Origin: Acidocella facilis ATCC 35904
GTDB lineage: Bacteria; Pseudomonadota; Alphaproteobacteria; Acetobacterales; Acetobacteraceae
Assembly: GCF_000687875.1 (NCBI RefSeq)
Contig: NZ_JHYG01000009.1
Span: forward strand, 57,634 to 102,282
Direction: 5' to 3'
DNA: 44,649 nt
The position numbers were made by a program, and so were the translations under genes. Positions 9,607-18,409 of the stretch are shown here, in pieces. The notes beneath the pieces were generated by a model. The model did no database searches. It saw only the letters and a list, made by a program, of their open reading frames with translations, and had not been told where the DNA came from. Every line of letters begins with the position of its first letter. Positions within the stretch are counted from its first letter, which is position 1.

Positions 9607-10590
9607 TTAGACGGCGCCGCGTCCGCTGCGCCGGGGTTTGGCCGCGTCCGGGGCCGGGAAGCCAAGATAATTCAGCCCGTTCACCATATGCTTGGGCAAC
9701 TCCGCCTCGATGCTCAGCAGGCCGCCTTCCGGGTGCGGAAAGCTGAGCCGGCGCGCATGCAGATGCAGCTGGTTGGCGAAATGCTCATGATAGGCGCTGC
9801 CATAAACCTCATCGCCCAGAATCGGCGTGCCCAGGGCCAAACAATGGGCGCGCAGCTGGTGCATCCGCCCGGTATGCGGGCTCAGCTCCGCCAGGCAGAA
9901 TTTGCGCCCGGCCTTGTCCAGAATGCGATAATCGGTGATCGCCTTCTGCGCCTCCTTATCCTTGCGCGAGGCTGGCTCGGCGCGGGAGGTCTGGCCGAGA
10001 TCGATGCGCTTCAGCGGCAGATCGATCCGCCCTTCCAGCGCATCCGGCAGCCCGACCAGCAGCGCCCAGTAGGTTTTCTCGACATCGCGGCCGCGAAACG
10101 CCGCCGAGAGCTTCGCCGCCACCTTGCCCGAACGGGCGATGACCAGTACGCCGGAAGTGTCGCGGTCCAGCCGGTGCACCAGTTTGGGCCGCTCCGGATG
10201 CTCGCCCTGCAGCGCATCCAGCATCCCGTCCACATGCACGGCGATGCCCGAGCCGCCCTGCACCGGCAGCCCGGCCGGCTTGTTCAGGACAATCACCGAA
10301 TCATCCTGATAGATCACCATCCGCTCCAGCTCCTTGGTGCGGTTTTCATCCATCTTGACGATCTGGCGGGGCTTGGGCGCGTCGGTCGGCGGGGCGATCT
10401 CGGGCAGGCTCAGCACATCGCCCAGCGCCAGCCGGTCATTCGCCTCCGCACGGCTGCCATTGCGGCGGATCTTGCCGGTGCGCAGCAATTTTTGCAGCAC
10501 GCCCTGGGTGAGGCCCGGCACTTCGCGGCGCAGGAAACGGTCCAGCCGCATCTCGGCGCCGGCCTCGGGGACTTGTATCTCGGTGGTCAT
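9607..10590 (-). CDS. RluA-family 23S rRNA pseudouridine synthase
   Basis: Converts specific uridines in 23S rRNA to pseudouridine. The 327-residue protein has an N-terminal S4 RNA-binding domain (about 14-60, RLDRFLRRE) and the catalytic domain with HRLDRDTSG (139-147), where Asp142 is the expected nucleophile. VLNKPAGLPVQGG and SPHTGRMHQLRAH are also typical. It resembles RluC (RluC/RluD group), but the exact target site cannot be assigned. The ATG at 10590 is chosen because it overlaps the rarA stop as ATGA and follows GAGAGG; a longer start nine codons upstream lies within rarA and has no such site. It is translationally coupled to rarA. Confidence 0.9.
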   Translation of the reverse strand: MTTEIQVPEAGAEMRLDRFLRREVPGLTQGVLQKLLRTGKIRRNGSRAEANDRLALGDVLSLPEIAPPTDAPKPRQIVKMDENRTKELERMVIYQDDSVIVLNKPAGLPVQGGSGIAVHVDGMLDALQGEHPERPKLVHRLDRDTSGVLVIARSGKVAAKLSAAFRGRDVEKTYWALLVGLPDALEGRIDLPLKRIDLGQTSRAEPASRKDKEAQKAITDYRILDKAGRKFCLAELSPHTGRMHQLRAHCLALGTPILGDEVYGSAYHEHFANQLHLHARRLSFPHPEGGLLSIEAELPKHMVNGLNYLGFPAPDAAKPRRSGRGAV

Positions 10591-11912
10591 TGCCTCTCTT
10601 CGCGCAATTTCTGCCAATAAGCGAGGCGCTTGACGATTTCGCGTTCAAAGCCACGCTCCACCGGCCGGTAGAAATCCGGGCGCCCCATGCCTTCGGGGAA
10701 GTAGTTGTCGCCGGAGAAGCCGTCCTCGGTGTCGTGGTCGTACTGGTAGCCTTCGCCATAGCCGAGGTTCTTCATCAGCTTGGTGGGGGCGTTGAGGATG
10801 TTCATCGGCGGCATCAGGCTGCCGGTTTCCTTGGCGGCGCGGTTGGCGGCACCGATGGCCTTATAAACGGCGTTGGATTTCGGCGCGGTGGCCAGATACA
10901 CCACCGCCTGGGCGATGCAGACCTCCCCCTCCGGCGAGCCCAGCCGCTCATAGGCCTCCCAGGCGGAGAGGGCCTGCACCAGCGCCTGCGGGTCGGCCAG
11001 GCCGATATCCTCGGCGGCGAAGCGGGTGACGCGCCGGGCGATATAGCGCGGGTCTTCCCCGCCCGCGAACATCCGCGCCAGCCAGTACAAGGCCGCATCC
11101 GCATCCGAGCCGCGCATGGATTTATGCAGGGCGGAGATGAGGTTGTAATGCTCTTCGCGGTCGCGGTCATAAAGGGCGGCGCGGCGGGAGAGCAGCTGGC
11201 CCAGGGCGGTTTCATCCAGAGATGTGCCGGGGGGCAAAGCGAAAAGCTGTTCGGCCATGTTGAGCAAAGCGCGGCCATCGCCGTCGGCCATGGCGCGCAG
11301 GCTGGCGCGCGCCCCTGGCGTGAGGGGCAGAGGCTGGCTCATCTCCGCCTCGGCGCGGCTGAGCAGCTCCTCCATCGCCGCATCGTCCAGCCGGCGCAGC
11401 ACGAAGACCTGGGCGCGGGAGAGCAGCGCGCCATTCAGCGCGAAGCTGGGATTTTCCGTGGTGGCGCCGATCAGCGTGATCGTCCCGGCCTCCACCACCG
11501 GCAGAAACGCATCCTGCTGGGCGCGGTTGAAGCGGTGGATCTCGTCCACGAACAGCAGCGTGGCGCGGCCGGCGCGGTGCAGCCGGGTGGCGTCCTCGAA
11601 CACTTTCTTGAGGTCCGCGACGCCGGAGAACACCGCCGAGATCTGCCGGAATTGCAGCCCCGCCGCATCCGCCAGCAGCCGGGCGATGGTGGTTTTGCCC
11701 ACGCCGGGCGGGCCCCAGAGGATGATCGAGGCCAGCGAGCCGCGCGCCAGCATGCCGGTGAGGCTGCCCTCCGGCCCCAGCAAATGCGCCTGGCCCGCGA
11801 CATCGCCCAGCGCCTTCGGGCGCAGCCGTTCCGCCAAGGGTTGGCTGCCCGGATTGGCCGGCATGGCAGCCTCTGGCGGGCCGAACAGATCATCTTCCTG
11901 CATGGCTGACAT
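10587..11912 (-). CDS. rarA: Replication-associated recombination protein A (AAA+ ATPase)
   Basis: RarA/MgsA is a clamp-loader-like AAA+ ATPase acting at stalled replication forks. The 441 residues include Walker A GPPGVGKTT (68-76), Walker B VDEIHRF (122-128), a sensor 1 region GATTENPSF, and the MgsA-type C-terminal oligomerisation domain with RMFAGGEDPRYIARR and GRPDFYRPVERG. The N-terminal segment LAERLRPKALGDVAGQ is characteristic. The start could be ATG 11912 or ATG 11903 (MQEDDLFGPP). The second has GCTAAATG, close to the GCTANAWC -10, six bases after which its ATG begins, so a leaderless start there is possible. The gene is coupled to the pseudouridine synthase and divergent from the small membrane protein. 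Confidence 0.94.
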   Translation of the reverse strand: MSAMQEDDLFGPPEAAMPANPGSQPLAERLRPKALGDVAGQAHLLGPEGSLTGMLARGSLASIILWGPPGVGKTTIARLLADAAGLQFRQISAVFSGVADLKKVFEDATRLHRAGRATLLFVDEIHRFNRAQQDAFLPVVEAGTITLIGATTENPSFALNGALLSRAQVFVLRRLDDAAMEELLSRAEAEMSQPLPLTPGARASLRAMADGDGRALLNMAEQLFALPPGTSLDETALGQLLSRRAALYDRDREEHYNLISALHKSMRGSDADAALYWLARMFAGGEDPRYIARRVTRFAAEDIGLADPQALVQALSAWEAYERLGSPEGEVCIAQAVVYLATAPKSNAVYKAIGAANRAAKETGSLMPPMNILNAPTKLMKNLGYGEGYQYDHDTEDGFSGDNYFPEGMGRPDFYRPVERGFEREIVKRLAYWQKLREERQ

Positions 11913-11948
11913 TTAGCCGCAAGCAGGGCCCCTTGCCATGGCGCGCAG

Positions 11949-11983
11949 TTGAACGGCGCGCATCTCTGCCCTAGATCTGTCAT
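11949..11983 (+). promoter_or_regulatory. Probable leaderless promoter of the 77-residue membrane protein
   Basis: TTGAAC (11949-11954), 17-base spacer and TAGATC (11972-11977, within CCTAGATC), then six bases to the ATG at 11984. This is the same geometry and -10 hexamer as upstream of prfC. No Shine-Dalgarno sequence is present. Confidence 0.45.
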
Positions 11984-12217
11984 ATGGCAAAAGAAAATGG
12001 CCCGGTGCTCGACATGACGCCCGATGGGCACTTCGTCGAGCCGTCTAAACCCTCTCTGGCGCAGATCGCGCTGCGGTTGCTGGCGTTCGCGGTGGCGCTT
12101 GGCGTCGGCGCGGTGGTGGTCTGGACCGCCTTCCTGATGATCCCGGTGCTGCTGGTGCTGGGGTTTGCCGGCTATCTGCTGATGCGCGGCCAGCGGCGGG
12201 GCTGGCGGGGTTTTTGA
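11984..12217 (+). CDS. Small membrane protein, hypothetical
   Basis: A 77-residue protein with a polar N-terminus (about 30 residues, including LDMTPDGHFVEP), one long or two close hydrophobic segments (about 31-68) and a basic C-terminal tail (RGQRRGWRGF), so the tail is predicted to be cytoplasmic by the positive-inside rule. I do not recognise a family. Support for it being real: its own promoter-like sequence at leaderless spacing, a coding-like GC pattern, and a composite hairpin element about 30 bp after the stop. It runs divergently from rarA. Confidence 0.65.
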   Translation: MAKENGPVLDMTPDGHFVEPSKPSLAQIALRLLAFAVALGVGAVVVWTAFLMIPVLLVLGFAGYLLMRGQRRGWRGF

Positions 12218-12249
12218 GCAGTATTCCTGACGCCCGCTGGTAAAATTAG

Positions 12250-12380
12250 AAAAAGTTTTTGGGGGTATGGGGACTTTTTTCAAAAAGTCCCCATAAACGT
12301 TGGGGTGGTGGCAACGCCGTTGCCACCACCCCAAACGTTTTTCGCCGCTTTTTTGAAAAAAAGCGGCACCAAAAAATTTT
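12250..12380. repeat. Composite hairpin repeat, copy A (three modules)
   Basis: Full-length copy between convergent gene ends (12217 plus, 12415 minus). Module H1: 13-bp perfect arms 12267-12279/12282-12294 (ATGGGGACTTTTT and its complement). Module H2: 17-bp perfect arms 12300-12316/12318-12334 (core GGGGTGGTGGCAAC). Module H3: 11-bp arms 12344-12354/12357-12367 (GCCGCTTTTTT). The outer ends are also inverted (AAAAGTTTTTGG against CCAAAAAATTTTT). It could act as a bidirectional terminator. Confidence 0.85.
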
Positions 12381-12414
12381 TATAATTTCAAAAAAGTTGT
12401 TTATAAACAAACTA

Positions 12415-13278
12415 CTAGGTCAGTACCGGCTCCAGATCCACGCCGACACTCAGCGAATGCCGGCCACCGCCCAGAATCACCCCGCGCAGCGGCGAGACAT
12501 CGTTGAAATCCCGGCCCCAGGCCAGAGTCACATGCTCATTGCTGACTAGAAGATTGTTGGTCGGGTCGAAATCCACCCAGCCGATTTCCGGGCCGAGCCA
12601 GACGCCGATCCAGGCATGGCTCTGATCCGCGCCGCGCCGCTTTTCCTGCCCCGGCGGCGGCAGCGTGCGCAGATAGCCTGACACATAGCGCCCCGGCAGC
12701 CCCAGCGCGCGCAGGCAGGCCAGCATGAAATGCGCATAATCCTGGCAGACCCCGGTGCGGGTGCGTAAAATCTGCAGCGCCGTGGTGAAATTATTGGTCA
12801 CCCCAGGCTTGTAGGTCATCTCATTGAAGATGCGCTGGTTCAGCTCCAGCACCGCCTCCAGCATGTCCCGCCCCGGCCGGAAGCTCACCGCGGCATAATC
12901 CGCGATCTCCCCGACCGGTCTGGCGAGGTCGCTCGGCAGGCAGAACTCCGCCACCTCCACCTCATGCAGCGCCCAGGCGGCGATCGCCTCCCAGCGCGGC
13001 GTGTGCGCCGGCGGCAAGGGCTGCTCCACCTCGATCGTCGCACTCAGCGTCACGTTGAACTGCTTATGCGCCCCGGTCAGCGAGACGCTGGTGGTGAAAT
13101 TGCCGAAATGGTCGATCTCATCGCGCCGGTTGTCCGGCAGCGGCGAGATCTCCAGCCGCGCCTCGCGGATGATCTGGCCGGGGCGCGAACGCGGCAGCAG
13201 ATGCATGAAATGCGTGCCGATCACCACCGGTTCGGCGTAATCATAGGCGGTGGCGTGGTTCAGGCGGTACAGGGTCAT
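12415..13278 (-). CDS. Transglutaminase-like cysteine protease family protein
   Basis: Bacterial transglutaminase-like protein with the N-terminal beta domain (residues 1-90, LNHATAYDYAEPV) and a papain-fold core. The catalytic triad is visible: Cys178 in TGVCQDYAHFM, His221 in SHAWIGVWL and Asp238 in VDFDPTNN. The 287 residues match the usual length of members found beside alpha-E and circularly permuted ATP-grasp genes. In those predicted systems it is thought to cleave or rearrange peptide/isopeptide bonds. It starts 21 bp after the ATP-grasp/alpha-E fusion gene on the same strand, so they are probably co-transcribed. There is no signal peptide, so it should be cytoplasmic. Family secure; substrate unknown. 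Confidence 0.9.
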   Translation of the reverse strand: MTLYRLNHATAYDYAEPVVIGTHFMHLLPRSRPGQIIREARLEISPLPDNRRDEIDHFGNFTTSVSLTGAHKQFNVTLSATIEVEQPLPPAHTPRWEAIAAWALHEVEVAEFCLPSDLARPVGEIADYAAVSFRPGRDMLEAVLELNQRIFNEMTYKPGVTNNFTTALQILRTRTGVCQDYAHFMLACLRALGLPGRYVSGYLRTLPPPGQEKRRGADQSHAWIGVWLGPEIGWVDFDPTNNLLVSNEHVTLAWGRDFNDVSPLRGVILGGGRHSLSVGVDLEPVLT

Positions 13279-13299
13279 ATCGCGGCGGACTGTGGCAAG

Positions 13300-15489
13300 T
13301 TATTGTGCCGCTTCCAAGATCTCTTCATCCTCAAGCGTATGCGCCGCGGGCAGCAGCGTGAAGAAGCGCCGCTGCACGCGGTCGGACAGGGTGCGCAGCT
13401 TCGCCGCCATGGCGCTCAAAGTGGCGCTCAGCGCCGCGCCGCCGCCGGCCAGATCGGCCAGCTCATGCTGCAGCAGCCTTGCGGTTTCGGCATCGTCATC
13501 CGCCCCCAGCCGCTCCAGGCAGGCGCGCAGCGCGTTGCACTGGAAGGCCAGGGCGCGCGGGTTGGAGCCATCGGCCAGCAGCATCGCCAGCACCGGGCCG
13601 GGGGCGATGATGCCGGCATGGCGTAGCTCATAGCTCAGCACCGAATCGGCGAGCTCGATGCCCAGCGCCAGCCCCGGCTCCAGCCGGGGGATCGGCCCGT
13701 CCAGCAAAATCGCCAGCGTCTCCGCCATCGTCTCGGCGCGCTCCAGCCGGCGGCCCATTTCCAGGAACAGCCAGCCACCATCGCGGGACATGTTCTCCGC
13801 CGCGATGCCGGCGAAGCTGGCGGCGAAATTCAGCATCACCGGCAAGGCCGCTTCCTCGTTCGGCAGCGCCTCATTGGCCTGCTGCAGCGCCAGCCGCACG
13901 GTGGCGAGCATCGAGGGCGAAAGCCGCTCGGAGGAGGCATCCACCAGCCGCGCCACCTCCTTCACCAGCCCGGCCAGCGGGCGGCGGCGCGCCAGCGTCT
14001 GGCGCAGCAGCCGGCCGGAGAGGGCGGAGCCCGCCACATCCGCCGGCAGCAGCCCGGCCTGGCCGAGACAGCGCGAGATCAACCCGCGCTCGGCCATGTC
14101 ACGCGGCAGCGAGGTGCCGGATTCCAGCCGGGGCAGGGCCAGCATCAGCAGCCGCGCAGCCGCCTCCAGCCGCTCCACCGAGCGGCCGAGCCAGAACAGA
14201 TTATCCGCCAGCCGCGAGGGCAGATGCGCGGCGGCGAGGAATTTCACCTTCTCCGGCGGCTCGGCCGGGGGCGCGCCGGAGATCATTCGCGATTCCTCGC
14301 CGTCGAACACCCAGAGATCCTTCAGCCCCAGCCCGGCTTGCGCATCCATCGCCAGGCCCAGCCCGCCCGGCAGCACCTGCCACTGCAGCCCGTCATGCCA
14401 GGAGAAGATGCGAAAACAGAGTGGCGCCTTGGTCAGCACGCCATCAGGGGCGAGGAAGGGCGCTTGCGAGGCCAGCGCCACATCTTCCGGCTCGGCCTGC
14501 TGCATCTTGTGCGGCGCCCCCAGCAGCGGCTCGAACAGCTCCTGCAGATAAGGGTGCAGCACCTGCGACTCCAGCAGCTTGCTGCCGGGGGCGTTGAGCA
14601 TGTTCAGCACCCCGGCCCGCACCGCCCCGAAGGCGCCGGGAATGCCCGCCCCTGGCCGGCCGCCTTGCTCCAGCGGGTCGAGATCGATGCCCGACAGGCC
14701 GCGAACCAGTGTTGCGACATGCAGCAGCCCGCTCAGCGTTTTCATATGCAAGGCGCCGTTGCGGGTGGCGAGATCGGCCGGCTCGATCATCAGCACGCCC
14801 AGCGCGCGCGCCAGCAGCGCATCGTCGCCATTCGGCAGCCCCGGGGCGGCCGCGCCGCCGGAGAGCACCGCCACCAGCCCGCCTTCGGCCCGGCGCTGCA
14901 GCTGATCCACCAGAATCTCCCGCGCCGGCCGCAGCGAGCGCAGCGCCCCGGCCCGGAATAATTCAGGCAGCACCCCATTCGCCAGGCGGCGCAGCGTGAG
15001 CGCGTGGCCAAGACCGGGAATGGTCCCGGTATGGTCGCGCAGCAGCTTGAAGCGCCCATCGGTGCCGCGAATCACATCCGCCGCATACAGCCCCAGGCGC
15101 GGTGCCGGTAGTGGCCCGCCAGTATGCAGCGCGCGCAGAAAGAACGGGTCCGCCAGCACCAGCGCCGGCGGCAGCCGGCCCAGACGCATCAGGCTCTGCG
15201 GGCCGTAGAGATCTTCCATCACCTGTGAGAGCAGCTCGGCGCGCTGGCTGACCGCCTCTTCCAGCCAGGCGAATTCCGAGGCGGTGAGCAGCGCCGGCAA
15301 CGGGTCGTAAGGCCGGGCGGCGGGCAGCAGCGCCGGCGCGGCCAGCCCCACCTGCCGGCCCAGCGCCGCGCAGCGCCGCTCCAGCTCGATCATGCCCATT
15401 TCGCGCACGGCCGACAAAACCGGCGACCAGGGGCTTTTCAGCCGTCCCTGTCGGTCCAGTGTTTCATCGTAGGGTGACAAAATTTGCAT
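13300..15489 (-). CDS. Circularly permuted ATP-grasp / alpha-E fusion protein, ATP-grasp part degenerate
   Basis: A 729-residue fusion. Residues about 50-400 follow the circularly permuted ATP-grasp (DUF404/DUF407) pattern, with YDPLPALLTASEFAWLE near the start and VLPGGLGLAMDAQAG...LKDLWVF near the end. From about 423 there is an alpha-E (DUF403) domain (LPSRLADNLFWLGRSVER). Compared with the intact ATP-grasp encoded divergently, key motifs are lost: LEDNARTPSG is replaced by LRDHTGTIPG (150-159), the region with YRRLNDDFLDP is absent, and the segment around KPVGESGGYG is missing. I infer that it does not bind ATP in the normal way and may be a regulatory or scaffold partner. Start ATG 15489 has no clear ribosome site. 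It is followed by the transglutaminase gene. Confidence 0.85.
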   Translation of the reverse strand: MQILSPYDETLDRQGRLKSPWSPVLSAVREMGMIELERRCAALGRQVGLAAPALLPAARPYDPLPALLTASEFAWLEEAVSQRAELLSQVMEDLYGPQSLMRLGRLPPALVLADPFFLRALHTGGPLPAPRLGLYAADVIRGTDGRFKLLRDHTGTIPGLGHALTLRRLANGVLPELFRAGALRSLRPAREILVDQLQRRAEGGLVAVLSGGAAAPGLPNGDDALLARALGVLMIEPADLATRNGALHMKTLSGLLHVATLVRGLSGIDLDPLEQGGRPGAGIPGAFGAVRAGVLNMLNAPGSKLLESQVLHPYLQELFEPLLGAPHKMQQAEPEDVALASQAPFLAPDGVLTKAPLCFRIFSWHDGLQWQVLPGGLGLAMDAQAGLGLKDLWVFDGEESRMISGAPPAEPPEKVKFLAAAHLPSRLADNLFWLGRSVERLEAAARLLMLALPRLESGTSLPRDMAERGLISRCLGQAGLLPADVAGSALSGRLLRQTLARRRPLAGLVKEVARLVDASSERLSPSMLATVRLALQQANEALPNEEAALPVMLNFAASFAGIAAENMSRDGGWLFLEMGRRLERAETMAETLAILLDGPIPRLEPGLALGIELADSVLSYELRHAGIIAPGPVLAMLLADGSNPRALAFQCNALRACLERLGADDDAETARLLQHELADLAGGGAALSATLSAMAAKLRTLSDRVQRRFFTLLPAAHTLEDEEILEAAQ

Positions 15490-15881
15490 TTCGACAGGAT
15501 TAACAGAGTGTAGGACGGGTGCCTACCTGTCCCTGATTGCAAGCCCGGTCGGTCTGGTCGCGCCATGGGAAACGGCGCGGCGCGGCGGCGGGGCGTGCTT
15601 GGTCCGATGCTTGCATAACTGTCATGAAGTCTAAATCCCGCAGCCAGGGAGGCACCTTGCGGACATGGATGTTTTGAAGGCAGATTTACAATGTACCATG
15701 ACGGATCGGCGCCAAATCTCAGGTGATGCGTGCTGAATTGCTGGGCGGCTTCTGCCCGGTTGGTGCTCTTCGCGCGCAAGCACGGGCTGTTTCCGGCCTG
15801 TCACTCCGAACCTGATACCCTGACGACCCATCGCTTTTTCCATCATCATTTTTTCCGCCTAGGCGCGCCGGAGGCTTTGGT
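15490..15881. promoter_or_regulatory. Divergent promoter region between two amidoligase-type operons
   Basis: A 392-bp gap between the divergent starts at 15489 (minus) and 15882 (plus). It must carry promoters in both directions, but I cannot place either with confidence. The only clear signal is the ribosome site GGAGG near 15870, about 7 bases before the TTG start on plus. Short open frames here lack ribosome sites and recognisable content. Confidence 0.5.
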
Positions 15882-17372
15882 TTGAGCGACATTTTTCAGC
15901 ATTTATGGCCCGAATATGATCCAGGCCGTTTCTTTTGCGAACTGACGACGCCGCGCGCCGATGCCGGCCCGGTGCCGCGATGGCTGGCCGAGCGGCTGCA
16001 GGGCATCGGGCTGGAAGCGCTGCGCGCCCGCGCCTCCGCCGCCGAAACCGATCTGATCGATCTCGGCGTCACCTTCACGGTCTATTCCGACGCCACGGCG
16101 ATCGACCGAATCCTGCCCTTTGATTGTATCCCGCGTGTATTAACCGCGCCTGAATGGGATCTGCTGGAGCGCGCCTGCGCCCAGCGTGTGAAGGCGCTGA
16201 ACCTGTTCCTGGGCGATATCTACGGCAAGGGCCATGTGGTGAAGGATGGCATCATCCCCGGCGAGCTGGTTTATGGCAACGCCAATTACCGCCCGGAGAT
16301 GAAGGATTTCCCGGTCCCCCACGGCACCTATGTGCATGTCTGCGGCATCGACATCATCCGCGACGAGGCGGGGGATTTCCGGGTGCTGGAGGATAATGCC
16401 CGCACCCCGTCCGGCGTCTCCTATGTCATCGAGAACCGGCATCTGATGCTGCGCACCTTCCCGGACCTGATGTCCGGCATCAAACTGAAGCCGGTGGATG
16501 ATTACGGGCGGCGCCTGCGCGCGGCGATGGCCGAGGTGGCGCCGGGCGACAATGCGGACCCGCAGGTGGTGCTGCTCTCGCCGGGCATCTACAACTCCGC
16601 CTATTTCGAGCATGTGTTCCTGGCCCGCGAGATGGGCGTGCCGCTGGTGGTGGGGGCGGATCTGACGGTCGAGAACGACCGCGTCTTCATGCGCACCATC
16701 TCCGGGCTGAAGCCGGTGCACACGATCTATCGCCGGCTGAATGACGATTTCCTGGACCCGGAAGTGTTCCGGCCGGATTCCATGCTGGGCGTGCCCGGGC
16801 TGATCCGCGCCTGGAAGGCCGGCAATGTCGCCATCGCCAATGCTGTCGGCACCGGGGTGGCGGATGACAAGGCGGTCTATGCCTATATGCCGCGCATCAT
16901 CAAATATTATCTGGATGAGGAGCCGCTGATCCAGAATGTCGAGACCCATATCTGCCGCGAGCCGGAAGGGCTGAAATATACGCTGGAGAATCTCGACAAG
17001 CTGGTGACCAAGCCGGTGGGTGAATCCGGCGGCTACGGCATCACCATCGGCCCGCGCGCCTCAAAGGAGGAGCTGGAGAAAGTGCGCGAGACCATCTCCG
17101 CCGACCCGGATAACTGGATCAGCCAGCCGATGATCGGCCTCTCCGTCGGCCCGACTTTGGCGGAAGAGGGCATCGGCCCGCGCCATCTGGATCTGCGGCC
17201 CTTCATCGTCACCGGCAAGGAAAGCTGGGTGCTGCCCGGCGGGTTATCACGAGTCGCAATGAAAAGGGGGTCGCTTATCGTGAATTCGAGCCAGGGCGGC
17301 GGCTCCAAGGATACCTGGGTTCTGGCCGAGGATTTCAGCAAGGACGACCCCACGAAGGGAGACACGCCATGA
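15882..17372 (+). CDS. Circularly permuted type 2 ATP-grasp protein
   Basis: Predicted ATP-dependent peptide/amide ligase (DUF404/DUF407), 496 residues, cytoplasmic. Expected motifs are present: HVCGIDIIRD and VLEDNARTPSG (168-178), YRRLNDDFLDP (283-293), KPVGESGGYG (377-386) and the end motif SSQGGGSKDTWVL. The family is grouped with amidoligases by comparative genomics (work on ATP-grasp and alpha-E clusters), but no product is established to my knowledge. The start is TTG at 15882, supported by GGAGG seven bases upstream and by the conserved beginning of the protein. Its stop overlaps the alpha-E start as ATGA. Divergently transcribed from a degenerate relative fused to alpha-E. Confidence 0.92.
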   Translation: MSDIFQHLWPEYDPGRFFCELTTPRADAGPVPRWLAERLQGIGLEALRARASAAETDLIDLGVTFTVYSDATAIDRILPFDCIPRVLTAPEWDLLERACAQRVKALNLFLGDIYGKGHVVKDGIIPGELVYGNANYRPEMKDFPVPHGTYVHVCGIDIIRDEAGDFRVLEDNARTPSGVSYVIENRHLMLRTFPDLMSGIKLKPVDDYGRRLRAAMAEVAPGDNADPQVVLLSPGIYNSAYFEHVFLAREMGVPLVVGADLTVENDRVFMRTISGLKPVHTIYRRLNDDFLDPEVFRPDSMLGVPGLIRAWKAGNVAIANAVGTGVADDKAVYAYMPRIIKYYLDEEPLIQNVETHICREPEGLKYTLENLDKLVTKPVGESGGYGITIGPRASKEELEKVRETISADPDNWISQPMIGLSVGPTLAEEGIGPRHLDLRPFIVTGKESWVLPGGLSRVAMKRGSLIVNSSQGGGSKDTWVLAEDFSKDDPTKGDTP

Positions 17373-18409
17373 CCCATATGCGCGACCCCGGGCTGCTCGC
17401 CCGCGACGCCGAGGGGCTGTTCTGGATGGCGCGCTATCTGGAGCGCGTCGAAAACATGGCGCGGCTGATCGATGTGACGCAGAGCTTCGAGAGCCCCGGC
17501 TTCGAGACCGAGGCCTGGTTCGGGCTCATCCGCATCAATGCCGATGAGAAGAATTTCCTGGAGCGCGGCTTCTCGGCGGATGCGACGCATGTGAAGCGCT
17601 TCTATCTGCTGGATAAGGGCAACAGCACCTCCATCCCCGCCAGCCTGGAGGATGCGCGCACCAACGCCCGCACCTTGCGGCCGCTGATGAGCACGGAGAT
17701 GTGGAAGCAACTCAACGTGTTTCACCGCTTTGTCAGCCGGATCACGCCGGAGGATCTGGAGGGGGACGCGCTCTCGCGGCTCTGCACCCGGATCAAGGAG
17801 GGGGTGCAGGCCCATACCGGCATCACCCAGGGCACCATCTACCGGGACCAGGGTTGGTATTTCTACGAGCTGGGCCGCTATATCGAGCGGGCCGACCAGA
17901 CCACCCGCATGCTGGACATCAAATTCACCGCCCTGCTGCCGCGCGGCGGGGAGGAGAAGCGGGTGGCGGAGCTGACGCAATGGAACGCGATTTTGCGCGC
18001 CGCCGCCGGCTATCACGCCTTCAAGCGTCAGGCCCGGGCGCAATTCGCGCCGGAGGATGTGGTGCAGTTCCTGCTGCGCGATCCCTCCAACCCGCGCTCG
18101 CCGCTGCTCTGCGTGCGCCGGATTGAATCGCATCTGGATGATCTGCGCCGGCATTTCGGCCTGTCACGCGGCGCGGAGGCGCTGGAGCGGGTGGAGATGC
18201 TGCGCGAGCTCTTGTTGGAGGTCAAGCTCAGCCATATTTTAGCCACGGGTCTGCACGATTATTTGGACCTCGTACAAATATACCTGCAGGAGCTCGCAGG
18301 GGCCATTGGCCGCGCCTTTTTCCGCGATTGGCGGCCCGAGCCGACGCCTGAGTCGCAATTGCAGGGGCCGTCGTCCCCGTCACAGTCTCAAACACAGGTC
18401 AGCGCGTGA
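17369..18409 (+). CDS. Alpha-E domain-containing protein
   Basis: Stand-alone alpha-E (DUF403) protein of 346 residues, nearly all helical, beginning LLARDAEGLFWMARYLERVENMARL and containing YRDQGWYFYELGRYIERADQTTRML. The repeated ER and RxxER features give the family its name. It is found almost always next to circularly permuted ATP-grasp genes and is thought to be a partner in the same peptide-forming or -modifying reaction. It overlaps the ATP-grasp gene upstream (ATGA) and the glycosyltransferase downstream (GTGA). The last 30 residues are low-complexity Ser/Gln/Pro. Family certain; biochemical role unknown. Confidence 0.92.
   Translation: MTHMRDPGLLARDAEGLFWMARYLERVENMARLIDVTQSFESPGFETEAWFGLIRINADEKNFLERGFSADATHVKRFYLLDKGNSTSIPASLEDARTNARTLRPLMSTEMWKQLNVFHRFVSRITPEDLEGDALSRLCTRIKEGVQAHTGITQGTIYRDQGWYFYELGRYIERADQTTRMLDIKFTALLPRGGEEKRVAELTQWNAILRAAAGYHAFKRQARAQFAPEDVVQFLLRDPSNPRSPLLCVRRIESHLDDLRRHFGLSRGAEALERVEMLRELLLEVKLSHILATGLHDYLDLVQIYLQELAGAIGRAFFRDWRPEPTPESQLQGPSSPSQSQTQVSA

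Noticed and set aside
12250-12380. Repeats as a CRISPR array
   Set aside because: The units are hairpins of different sequence with no regular repeat-spacer pattern, and no cas genes are present.
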